In this document: positions 8,480 through 16,592 of the stretch, in pieces
Layout: every line of letters begins with the position of its first letter
Numbering within the stretch: position 1 is the first letter of the stretch
DNA from: Deltaproteobacteria bacterium
GTDB lineage: Bacteria > Desulfobacterota > Binatia > HRBIN30 > CADEER01
Assembly: GCA_029262455.1 (NCBI GenBank)
Contig: JAJCZJ010000019.1
Span: forward strand, 1 to 64,000
Length of the DNA: 64,000 nucleotides
Direction: 5' to 3'
Made by a program: the position numbers and the translations under genes
The notes under the pieces: model-generated
What the model was told of the DNA's origin: nothing
Seen by the model: only the letters and a program-made list of their open reading frames with translations
Databases searched by the model: none

Positions 8480-9760
8480 CTAGGTGCGGCTCGCGATGTA
8501 TTTGGCGTAGCCGTCGGCGAGTGTTCGGAGATCGGGATCCTGCTCGAACATCGGCTCGAACTTCTCTCTCGCCTTCTTGCGTTTGGCTGGGAAGTATTCG
8601 GTCGGCCAATAGCCTTCGTGTGGTTCGTATGACTTGAGCACGTTGCGGGCAACGGTCGCTTTGTGCACTTCGTCGACTCCATCGGCGATGCCCATGGTGG
8701 GAGCTGCGGCGTACATCGCCTGGATGGGAGTTAGGTTCGTCGTGCCGAGCGAGCCGAGGATGTGCAGGGCATTGAACGATACTTCGCGAAGAACCTTGGC
8801 CATGGTGTATTTGACGGCGGCAATATCGGTGCGGGTTTCCTGGGTGCTGGTATTGTCGATCTTCCACGCAGTCTCGAGCACGTAGAGGCGCAACATTCGA
8901 ATCGACGCGTAGGAGTCGGCAATTTTCTCCTGCACCATTTGGTGGTCGGCGATGATCTTGCCGTGTGACTGGCGGCTGAGCGAACGCTCGCACATCATGT
9001 CGAACGCCAGCTTGCACTGCGCGATGGTGCGCATGGCGTGGTGGATCCGTCCGCCGCCGAGGCGACGTTGTGCGAGGACTCTCGCGCCGTCCTCGGGGCC
9101 GAGGAGATGGTCGGCGGGCACGCGCACGTCGCGGTAGATGATGTGGTTGTGCGATCGTGGCTCCGGCATGATCTCCACGCCGGGTGTGCGCCGCGGTACG
9201 ACGAACATGCCGTTCGTACACATGACGAAAAGGATGTCGGCGACGCGGCCGGCACTGGTGAACCATTTCTCGCCGTTGATCACCCACTCGTCGCCATCGC
9301 GCTTCGCGTGTGTCTTGAACAGTTTGGGATCGGAGCCGCCCTGGGGTTCGGTCATCGAGTAGGCCGACCAGATCTCCTGGTTCAGCATCGGCTTCAGCCA
9401 ACGCTCCTTCTGCTCGTCGGTCCCGTAGGCAGCGAGCATCTCCATGTTGCCGGTGTCCGGCGCAGCCGCTCCGAAGATCTGCGGCGCCGAGCCGTAGCGC
9501 CCGAGGATCTCGTTGAGCAGCCCAAGCTTGAGCTGCCCATATCCAGGGCCGCCCAGTTCCTCGTCGAGAAAGAGCGCCCACAACCCCTGCGCCTTGACCT
9601 CATCTTGCAAGGGTTTGACCAGCGCCTTGATCTTCGGGTCCTTGGAGCGAACGGCGTAGGGGAAGATCAAATCGAGTGGTTCAATTTCTTCCCGGCAGAA
9701 TCCCTCGACCCAATCGAGCTTCTCCTGGAACTCAGGTTCTGTAGAAAAATCCCAAGCCAT
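8480..9760 (-). CDS. Acyl-CoA dehydrogenase family protein
   Basis: 426 residues, normal for the FAD-dependent acyl-CoA dehydrogenases that make the first double bond in beta-oxidation or related catabolism. The N-terminal helical domain starts 'FSTEPEFQEKLDWVE'; the FAD/substrate region carries 'SAYSMTEPQGGSDP' and 'INGEKWFTSAG'; the C-terminal helical domain ends with 'GVDEVHKATVARNVLKSY'. The overall pattern is closest to the ACAD10/11-like branch, whose members often work beside an APH-type phosphotransferase; one such gene lies far away at 48588. A strong ribosome-binding site (GAGGAGAG) precedes the start. The substrate is unknown. Confidence 0.93.
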   Translation of the reverse strand: MAWDFSTEPEFQEKLDWVEGFCREEIEPLDLIFPYAVRSKDPKIKALVKPLQDEVKAQGLWALFLDEELGGPGYGQLKLGLLNEILGRYGSAPQIFGAAAPDTGNMEMLAAYGTDEQKERWLKPMLNQEIWSAYSMTEPQGGSDPKLFKTHAKRDGDEWVINGEKWFTSAGRVADILFVMCTNGMFVVPRRTPGVEIMPEPRSHNHIIYRDVRVPADHLLGPEDGARVLAQRRLGGGRIHHAMRTIAQCKLAFDMMCERSLSRQSHGKIIADHQMVQEKIADSYASIRMLRLYVLETAWKIDNTSTQETRTDIAAVKYTMAKVLREVSFNALHILGSLGTTNLTPIQAMYAAAPTMGIADGVDEVHKATVARNVLKSYEPHEGYWPTEYFPAKRKKAREKFEPMFEQDPDLRTLADGYAKYIASRT

Positions 9761-10128
9761 TTTCTCTCCTCAGCTATCTCGTCGGTCGTTGCCGACGCGT
9801 ACACGGTTTGCGCCCTGGTTTCTCGTCTGAACTCGTCGCGCCTGGTGGATGTCAGGAACGGTCCTCGATGTTGCGGTCGGTATCTTGGAGCAACTCACGA
9901 CGGGTGTCCAACCGTGCGCCAGACTGGTTGCGTGTCGGAGTACTTTACACTGCCGACAGTCTGAATCTTGTTCTTCGCCAGGATTCTACGCTGCGGCCTC
10001 TACCTCTTGAGACTTCGGCGTCACGTGCGGCGGGGATCGCACTGACGATCAGCCTACGACGAATGCTGAGTTGGTAGTAGTGAGTCATCCGGGAACAAAC
10101 CCGCCACGACTGTGGAAGCCTCTTTTTC

Positions 10129-10154
10129 AACACAAAGACACGAAGACACGAAGG
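10129..10154. repeat. Short dispersed environmental repeat in a 505-base gene-free gap
   Basis: The gap 9761-10265 holds no gene I can support. Its one recognisable element is 'CACAAAGACACGAAGACACG' with flanking bases, a short imperfect direct repeat (ACGAAGACACGAAG) seen in intergenic regions of many unrelated environmental bacterial genomes. It is of unknown function. Confidence 0.6.
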
Positions 10155-10265
10155 CGGCGGACCTTGGTTCGACCCCGATGCTGTTTTGCCGTCCGCGGAA
10201 GTTGGACCATAGAGCCGCTTGAACTAAGAGACACTTGTCGGGCCATGAAGGAGGGGCAAGATGGC

Positions 10266-11615
10266 CTACGGTTCTGTCGGGCGGCCTTCGCTCATCCAGG
10301 CGGTCATGCCGCCGTCGAGGTTTTTTACGTTGCTGTAGCCGAGCGACTTGAGCAGCAGCATCGCCGTCAGCGAAATCTTGCCGACGTTGCAGACGGTGAG
10401 GATCAGTTGGTCTTTGTCTTGCGGCAGTGCTTCTGCGCTTCCTCCCGAGTTCTGCAGCTCTTCCAGGGGCAGGTTGATTGCGCCTTCGACGTGTTCGTCT
10501 TCGTACTCGGCGGGGGTGCGAACATCCATTAGAACTGGTTCCTGGTCCAACAGGTCGTCAACCTCTCCCATGTCGACCAGGTCGCGCGAGTTGCGGGCGT
10601 TTTCTCGCAGTTGCTCGATGAGCCGGTCGCTGACGGCTGATCCGGAGGATTCGCCTGCGGCCGGCGCCGGGAACAGATGTGGCAGGTGCTTGCGTACGCT
10701 GCTGGTGTACTTGAACACGGAGTCGGGGAAGATCACTACGACGACGTTGCCGGGCTTGTCGTCGATCAGCTTGAACGCGCCCGCCAATGCCATGCCGGAG
10801 CTTGGTCCGGCGATGATGGACTCTTCTTGGTTCAGTCGCAGCGTCAGGTCGTAGGCCGTCTTGTTGTCGATCTCGACGGTGCCGTCGTATTCATCGGGGG
10901 TGTAGAAGTCCGTCTGGTTGAGCTGTCGAACACTGCGCACGCCGGGAATGTCGTGACCCTCGGCCGGGTGAACCCCCATCACCTTGACGTCCGCACGTTG
11001 CTCTTTCAGGAAGCGCCCGGTTCCGGTGATCGTCCCGCAGGTTCCGAGCCCGGCGACGAAGTGTGTCACGCTTCCTTCGGTCTGCTTCCAGATTTCCGGC
11101 CCGGTTGTACGGTAGTGCGCGGCTGGGTTCGCTTTGTTGCCGTATTGATTGAGATTGTGATGATTGGGCTGCTGGCCCATATCGAGAGCCATCTGAATGG
11201 CTCCCTCCGGGGCGCCCGGCGCTGGGCACAGGTCGTCGTTGAGCTCGATCACTTCGCAGCCGAAGAACCGCAGCACCGCACGCTTTTCCGCCGGGATCGC
11301 ATCGGAAAGCGGCGTCGCGAGCTTGTAACCCTTGGCGTTGGCGATCATCGCCAAACCCATGCCGGTGTTACCCGAGGTCGGCTCGACGAGCTTTTCAGTT
11401 CCGGTCAAGGTACCGCTCTCGATCGCGTCGGCGATGAGATTGGCCGCGACCCGGTCTTTGACCGAGCCGAACGGATTGTGCCATTCGAGCTTGGCGTAGA
11501 CCGTGGTGTGCTCAAACGGAGTCACCCGGTTGAGGCGCACCAGCGGCGTCGGGTTGTCGGCGTTGGAGAGCAGTCCCAACATCGAGTCGTATACACGTAG
11601 TTTGTGATCGTCCAT
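10266..11615 (-). CDS. Cysteine synthase/cystathionine beta-synthase-like enzyme fused to a rhodanese domain
   Basis: 449 residues. Residues 1-315 are a PLP-dependent beta-substituting enzyme: PLP lysine K53 in 'NPFGSVKDR', phosphate-contacting 'TSGNTG' at 80-85, glycine loop 'GLGTCGTITGTG' at 189-200, and 'GPSSG' at 270-274. It should form cysteine (or cystathionine) from an activated serine. Residues 355-449 are a rhodanese domain ('VLMDVRTPAEYEDEHVEGA') with catalytic Cys409; its loop reads 'CNVGKIS', lacking the Arg usually found at the sixth position. The start at 11615 was preferred over the longer frame because the family begins here and a GAGGG lies upstream. The gene is divergent from the sulfite reductase at 12014, which supports a role in sulfur assimilation. 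Confidence 0.9.
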   Translation of the reverse strand: MDDHKLRVYDSMLGLLSNADNPTPLVRLNRVTPFEHTTVYAKLEWHNPFGSVKDRVAANLIADAIESGTLTGTEKLVEPTSGNTGMGLAMIANAKGYKLATPLSDAIPAEKRAVLRFFGCEVIELNDDLCPAPGAPEGAIQMALDMGQQPNHHNLNQYGNKANPAAHYRTTGPEIWKQTEGSVTHFVAGLGTCGTITGTGRFLKEQRADVKVMGVHPAEGHDIPGVRSVRQLNQTDFYTPDEYDGTVEIDNKTAYDLTLRLNQEESIIAGPSSGMALAGAFKLIDDKPGNVVVVIFPDSVFKYTSSVRKHLPHLFPAPAAGESSGSAVSDRLIEQLRENARNSRDLVDMGEVDDLLDQEPVLMDVRTPAEYEDEHVEGAINLPLEELQNSGGSAEALPQDKDQLILTVCNVGKISLTAMLLLKSLGYSNVKNLDGGMTAWMSEGRPTEP

Positions 11616-11782
11616 TGCGAGGCCCTCAGCTGATTCGATTTTGGGAAGCCTAGGACACGAGTCCTTGGTTCGAAAGTCCCCTGTCGGCGGGAGCCCCCAA
11701 CGCTCGTTGCCGGCGCTCGTTGCCGACGCTCGTTGGATGACGCAGAGCGTAAGAGTGGGGGGGTTGCCCAGAAGGTCGAGAA

Positions 11783-11849
11783 GGCCACGGATAAACACGG
11801 ATTGGCCCGAGGGCGAAGCATCCGTGTTTATCGGTGTTCATCCGTGGCC
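11783..11849. repeat. Imperfect inverted repeat of the 'ATCCGTGTTTATCCGTG' type
   Basis: The 398-base divergent intergenic region 11616-12013 holds an inverted repeat: one arm at 11783-11802 (reverse complement ATCCGTGTTTATCCGTGGCC) and the other at 11820-11849 with a small insertion. It is a sequence type found scattered in many environmental genomes. Three short copies of GCTCGTTGCCG-like sequence also lie at 11701-11736. Promoters for both flanking genes must be here, but I see no clear consensus. Confidence 0.65.
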
Positions 11850-12013
11850 GAGAAACTCTCCGACCTCGCAGACGGGTCTGATTCCACGGTTGGCGAGTCT
11901 CGGGGCTGGCCCAAAACGGTGGGGGACCTTGCCGGTCCACTTTATTGGTGCTTGTCTCAGGTTCTGATGAATCATCCCAGCTCTAATGACGAACCGACAA
12001 TTGGGGGTCGCCG

Positions 12014-14251
12014 ATGACCACTTGGAAAGAGACTTTAGGAACTTCTATCCCGCCCGTCCTGGGCCACGAGATCGACTCTTACGAAGAGGCTTTCGAGGGC
12101 AAGCGCGAAGGTAGGATCGAGAGCACGGTTTTTGCGGAGATGCGGCTGCGGCGCGGGGTCTATGGCCAGCGCTACGACAACGGTCAACGCTACGATGGTG
12201 AGGAGACTCGCGCGCTGAACTACCCCTGTGGCGACCTCGAGAAGGGGCCGGATACGGTTTGGGATGCGCCGGGAATGATGCGGATCAAGATCCCCTGGGG
12301 CGGCATGTCGACGGCGCAGATGGAAGCGCTCGCGGAAGTTGCCGAGGAGTACTCCGACGGGATCCTGCACATTACGACCCGCCAGGACGTCCAGCTGCAC
12401 TTCGTCCATATCGAGGACACCCCGGATCTCATGCGCCGTCTGGCGGCCGTCGGGATCACGACGCGAGAAGCCTGCGGCAATGTCGTTCGCAATGTGACCG
12501 GTTGCCCGCGCTCGGGCGTCTGCTCGACCGAGACCTTTGACGTCACACCCTACACCCAGGCGATCCACGAGTTCGTGTTGGGGCATCCGGACGGCCAGAA
12601 TTTCGGCCGCAAGTTCAAGATTGCCTTGTCGGGCTGCGATACGCAGAGCTGTGGCCTGATTCGCATCCACGATGTCGGTGGGATTGCCCGAACCCGCGAG
12701 ATCGACGGTGAGCTGAAGCGCGGTTTCGAGGTCTATGTGGCAGGTGGCCTCGGTGCGGTGCCCTATCAGGCGCAGCTGTTTGAAGAGTTCATGCCGGAAG
12801 AAGAGATCCTGCCGACGATCCAGGCGATCGGGCGGGTCTTTGCGCGACTCGGCGAGAAGAGGAATCGCATGCGCGCGCGGCTGAAATTTCTCGTCAAAAA
12901 GCTGGGCTTCGACGAGTTCAAGCGTCTCGTCCTCGAAGAGCGAGCCGTGTTGGACGAAGACCATCGATGGACCGCCTTTCTCGCCGATCTCCACGAGTGG
13001 GATGACAAACCACTGAAGCCCGCCGCACCGCTCCCCGAAGGTGATTACCCGGCAGAGTTTGCAGCTTGGCGACAGGACAGTGTCATTCCGCAGCGCCAAG
13101 AGGGCTACGCAATGGTCACGGTCGGCCTTCCTCTCGGCGACCTGACGTCTGTGCAGATGCGCGGGCTGATCGAGCTCGTCCGCAAGTACACCGGCGACAC
13201 CTGCCGCAGCACCATCGAGCAGGATATCTTGCTGCGTTGGGTCAGCCTGTCCGACCTGTACGATGTGTATAAGGACCTCGCTGCGTTGGGCTTGGCGCGG
13301 GCCGCGACCGGTACCATCGCGGACGCAACCGCATGCCCCGGGACCGATACCTGCAAGCTTGGGATCTCGGCGTCGCGTGGGCTGATCGGCGAGCTGAACG
13401 CGCGCCTGTCGGCGAAACTCGAGACGCTGGATCCAGCGGTCCGCAATATTCGCGTCAAAGCCAGCGGTTGCTTCAACAGTTGTGGCCAGCATCACGTTGC
13501 CGACATCGGGTTTTGGGGCGTCAGCCGGAAGATCCGCGGCCAACTGGTGCCGCATTTTCAACTCGTGCTCGGCGGTCAATGGGCGAATAACGGTGGCTCG
13601 TATGGTTTGGCGATCGTCGCGATTCCGTCGAAGAATGTGCCGGAAGTTCTCGACCGCGTGCTCGACCACTACGTTGCCGATCGCCAGGGAGACGAGAGCT
13701 TCCACGACTACGTCACGCGCATCGGCAAGAAGGCGGTGCGCGAGCAGGTCAAGGATCTTACCGAAGTCCCCGACTTCGAGCAGGACTCCAGTTACTACTT
13801 CGATTGGGGTGATTATCGTCGTTACACGGTTGCGGACATCGGCAAGGGCGAGTGTGCTGGAGAAGTCGTGGAGTCGACGGAGTTCGATCTGCAGGCGAGC
13901 GAGCGAGAAGTTTTTGAGGCGCAGACCCTCCTGGACTCGGCCGATGTCAGCGGCGCTGCGGACATTGCCTACCGTGCGATGTTCCTCGCCGCCAAGGCCC
14001 TGACTCGGACTCAGAACCCGGCAGTCGGCGAAGATTCCGAAGTGATCGTCGGGGAGTTCCGCACGCGCTTATACGATACCGAGCTCATCTTCGATAAGTA
14101 CGCCAAGGGCAAGTTCGCCGATTACTTCTTTCGCGCACACGACGAAGTGCAGGAGAAGGTCCCCGCTTCGGCAGATCTCGCTCGCACGCGCATCGAAGAG
14201 GCGCAGTTGTTCGTCGAAGCGGCGCACGCCTGCTTCGACCGGATGGGGTAG
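12014..14251 (+). CDS. Sulfite/nitrite reductase (siroheme, 4Fe-4S) with HEPN-like C-terminal domain
   Basis: 745 residues; the reductase core is about 600, as in the family, and reduces sulfite to sulfide (or nitrite to ammonia) with electrons from ferredoxin. The siroheme/4Fe-4S ligands are C441 and C447 ('CPGTDTC') and C486 and C490 ('ASGCFNSCG'). The N-terminal half, a pseudo-repeat that normally lacks these, also has a quartet: C164 and C170 ('GCPRSGVC') and C208 and C213 ('SGCDTQSC'). Residues 625-745 form an all-helical tail that looks like a HEPN domain, without the Rx4-6H RNase motif. Being divergent from a cysteine synthase makes sulfite the more likely substrate. It is followed 51 bases later by the transporter gene. 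Confidence 0.9.
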   Translation: MTTWKETLGTSIPPVLGHEIDSYEEAFEGKREGRIESTVFAEMRLRRGVYGQRYDNGQRYDGEETRALNYPCGDLEKGPDTVWDAPGMMRIKIPWGGMSTAQMEALAEVAEEYSDGILHITTRQDVQLHFVHIEDTPDLMRRLAAVGITTREACGNVVRNVTGCPRSGVCSTETFDVTPYTQAIHEFVLGHPDGQNFGRKFKIALSGCDTQSCGLIRIHDVGGIARTREIDGELKRGFEVYVAGGLGAVPYQAQLFEEFMPEEEILPTIQAIGRVFARLGEKRNRMRARLKFLVKKLGFDEFKRLVLEERAVLDEDHRWTAFLADLHEWDDKPLKPAAPLPEGDYPAEFAAWRQDSVIPQRQEGYAMVTVGLPLGDLTSVQMRGLIELVRKYTGDTCRSTIEQDILLRWVSLSDLYDVYKDLAALGLARAATGTIADATACPGTDTCKLGISASRGLIGELNARLSAKLETLDPAVRNIRVKASGCFNSCGQHHVADIGFWGVSRKIRGQLVPHFQLVLGGQWANNGGSYGLAIVAIPSKNVPEVLDRVLDHYVADRQGDESFHDYVTRIGKKAVREQVKDLTEVPDFEQDSSYYFDWGDYRRYTVADIGKGECAGEVVESTEFDLQASEREVFEAQTLLDSADVSGAADIAYRAMFLAAKALTRTQNPAVGEDSEVIVGEFRTRLYDTELIFDKYAKGKFADYFFRAHDEVQEKVPASADLARTRIEEAQLFVEAAHACFDRMG

Positions 14252-14302
14252 CAGCGGATACAGCGTGCGGCGCTTGTCGGCCGCCGCGATGGGATGTGAA
14301 GC

Positions 14303-15673
14303 TTGAAAGAGGCTGTGCCCGCGAATCGACCAACTTGGCTCGAGCGGGTTCTCAACGTTTTCACGGAGGTTCAGGCGGGCGAGGGGCGACCGGCCCTCGC
14401 CCTTCTTGGCAGCGTTTTTCTCGTCCTCTGTGCGTATTACTTGATCAAGCCGGCGCGCGAGGGGTGGCTTTCAGTCTCCGTGGTCGCCGGCCTGTCGAAG
14501 ATCGAGGTCAAGGCTTACTCGAGCTTTCTTCAAGCGGTGCTGCTGATAGCCGCCGTCGCTGTGTACTCCCGCATGGCGGCGACGTTGAGTCGCCGCCGGC
14601 TGATCGCGGTGGTTACGGTGGTCTTCGCCGCTGAATTGCCTCTGTTCTATTTGATGCAGCCGGGATTACTGGCGACACCGGTGCCTTACGCCGGAATTCT
14701 GTTCTATCTTTGGGTCGGGATCTTCAACGTTTTCATCGTTGCGATGTTCTGGTCGTTCGTCGCCGACTACTACGATGTCGAGGAAGGCCGCAGGCTGCTG
14801 CCCCTGGTGGCGATCGGTGCGACGGCAGGCGCCGTCGCCGGTTCTTCGATTACTTCGTATCTCGTCGGCACCGGCATCTTCGACACGTTTGATCTCCTGT
14901 TGTTGGCGATTCTGCCTTTGATCGCTGCCGCTCTCATGGTTCGCGGTGTTGCGGCCGAGCAAGGAGAGTTGTCGAAAGACGGACCGGCTGCCGGCACGAG
15001 TGATTCGAGCCCGTGGAGCCTGATCGGCGAACACCCATACCTCTTGACCGCGGCGTTGCTGACGGTGGCGTTTGCCTGGGTCGCCTCGAACGGCGACAAC
15101 CTTCTCTTCGGCGTCGTGCAGTCTGTGTTGCTGGACGAAGCGACTGCCGCTGGGCTGGATGAGGAGGCCTTGCAGCAGTTTACCCGGGAGCGGACGACTG
15201 CGTTCTACGGGGATCTTTACTTCTGGGTGAACCTGCTGGCCCTGCTGTCGCAGGCTTTTTTGGCCTCGCGTTTGCTGCGCTACGGCGGATTCACGGCACT
15301 GATCATGTTCCTGCCGGTTGTTTCTGTCATCACCTACGCCTCGATCGCTTTGTTCCCGACTCTGGCGGTGATCAAAGCGCTGCGGGTGGCCGAGAGTTCG
15401 AGTACCTACTCGGTGAACAACACGGCTCGACACGTGCTTTGGCTGCCGACGACTTCTGAAATGAAGTACAAGGCGAAAGCGGCGATCGATACGACTTGTG
15501 TTCGCTTCGGTGACGGGCTCGCGGCAGTGACGGTTCTATTGGGGGTGCGGCTACTAGGAGTTTCGAACCAAAGTCTGATCATCTTCAACGTCGTTCTAGC
15601 GCTCTGTCTCGTCGTGCTGGCGTTTCGCCTGGCGAGAGAGCACTCTAATATTATTCTGGCTGAGGACTCATGA
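14303..15673 (+). CDS. ATP/ADP (NTP/NDP) carrier-like membrane transporter
   Basis: 456 residues with about twelve hydrophobic segments. The N-terminal 'AYYLIKPAREGWLS' and the segment 'FVADYYDVEEGRRLLPLV' followed by 'GATAGAVAGSS' are characteristic of the Tlc/Npt nucleotide carrier family and its free-living bacterial relatives, which sit in the wider MFS superfamily. The substrate in free-living bacteria is uncertain, so nucleotide transport is not assured. The best start is TTG at 14303; no ATG in frame precedes it. The stop overlaps the next gene's start by four bases (ATGA), implying translational coupling to the beta-lactamase-fold hydrolase. Confidence 0.82.
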   Translation: MKEAVPANRPTWLERVLNVFTEVQAGEGRPALALLGSVFLVLCAYYLIKPAREGWLSVSVVAGLSKIEVKAYSSFLQAVLLIAAVAVYSRMAATLSRRRLIAVVTVVFAAELPLFYLMQPGLLATPVPYAGILFYLWVGIFNVFIVAMFWSFVADYYDVEEGRRLLPLVAIGATAGAVAGSSITSYLVGTGIFDTFDLLLLAILPLIAAALMVRGVAAEQGELSKDGPAAGTSDSSPWSLIGEHPYLLTAALLTVAFAWVASNGDNLLFGVVQSVLLDEATAAGLDEEALQQFTRERTTAFYGDLYFWVNLLALLSQAFLASRLLRYGGFTALIMFLPVVSVITYASIALFPTLAVIKALRVAESSSTYSVNNTARHVLWLPTTSEMKYKAKAAIDTTCVRFGDGLAAVTVLLGVRLLGVSNQSLIIFNVVLALCLVVLAFRLAREHSNIILAEDS

Positions 15674-16584
15674 AGAACACAGCGATTCTACTCATCACTT
15701 TGCTGACAAGTGTATTGGTGGCCCCCCCCGGTGCGGCTTGGGGTCGTGACGTTCCGCGTCTACGCCAACTCCGAGCGCCCGAGTTTCAGGCCGGTCTCGA
15801 CAAGACCCTGCGGGACATTGGGCTCTGGGGGGCGGTTCGAGATCGCAAGCTCGCAGTGTCTGTGGTCGGAATGGAGCGTGCGGACTGTCCGCGGGTGGCC
15901 ACGGCCAACGGCGACCTCATGATGTATGCCGCGAGCTTGCCGAAGATCGCCATCGCTTTGGCGGTGCTGCGCAAGGCGCAGGACGGTGGGCTGGTGCTCA
16001 CGTCGGATGCCCACTCTCTGCTTCACTCGATGATTCGCAGATCTTCGAATAGCGCGGCGACCGAGCTGCTATCCCTGGCCGGCCCCAACTACATCAATGA
16101 CTTACTTCGCCGCGAGGACTACCGGCTGTACGATCCGCAATGGGGCGGTGGGCTCTGGGTCGGCAAGCCCTATGGCCCGGCCCCGGCGTTTCGGCGCGAC
16201 CCGCTACACAATATTTCGCACGGTGCGACAGCCATGCAGGTGGCGCGATTCTTCTATCTCCTCGATACCGGCGAGCTGCTCAACACGGAGATGAGCGCGT
16301 TGATGAAGGCTATCCTGCGCGACCCGGGCATCGAGCACAAGTTCGTGGCGGCGCTGCGCCAGCGCCACCCGAAGACCCGGTTTCTCAGAAAGTCAGGGAC
16401 CTGGCGCACGTACCACGCCGACGCTGCAATGATCGAGCACGACGGTCTGCGTTATGTCTTGGTAGGTCTGGCGGAATCGAAGAGTGGCGAGCAATGGCTG
16501 CGGCGCCTTGCCGCCGGCGTGGATGAACTGATGGTGCGGATGCCGCCGCGTTGTGCGCCGCCCGGAGCGCGCCGCCGTCCCTAG
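15670..16584 (+). CDS. Exported serine hydrolase, class A beta-lactamase fold
   Basis: 304 residues with a signal peptide (about 1-25). It has the three marks of penicillin-recognising serine enzymes: SxxK at 89-92 ('SLPK'), SxN at 125-127 ('SSN') and KSG at 241-243 ('RKSGTW'). It is thus a periplasmic beta-lactamase-related enzyme, but a real antibiotic-hydrolysing role is not shown; a peptidase or amidase role is equally possible. I do not see the ExxLN motif of true class A enzymes. It is coupled to the upstream transporter (4-base overlap) and meets a paralogue head-on at 16593. A run of eight C lies in the signal-peptide coding part near 15722-15729. Confidence 0.88.
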   Translation: MKNTAILLITLLTSVLVAPPGAAWGRDVPRLRQLRAPEFQAGLDKTLRDIGLWGAVRDRKLAVSVVGMERADCPRVATANGDLMMYAASLPKIAIALAVLRKAQDGGLVLTSDAHSLLHSMIRRSSNSAATELLSLAGPNYINDLLRREDYRLYDPQWGGGLWVGKPYGPAPAFRRDPLHNISHGATAMQVARFFYLLDTGELLNTEMSALMKAILRDPGIEHKFVAALRQRHPKTRFLRKSGTWRTYHADAAMIEHDGLRYVLVGLAESKSGEQWLRRLAAGVDELMVRMPPRCAPPGARRRP

Positions 16585-16592
16585 GAACCCGT

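Noticed and set aside
9038-9964. 308-residue plus-strand frame over the acyl-CoA dehydrogenase
   Set aside because: Shadow of the well-supported minus-strand enzyme.
11660-11700. tRNA-like 'GGTTCGAA' sequence
   Set aside because: No matching acceptor stem or anticodon arm around it.
12035-13705. 556-residue minus-strand frame over the sulfite reductase
   Set aside because: It is antisense to a gene with full siroheme motifs; no domain could be recognised in it.
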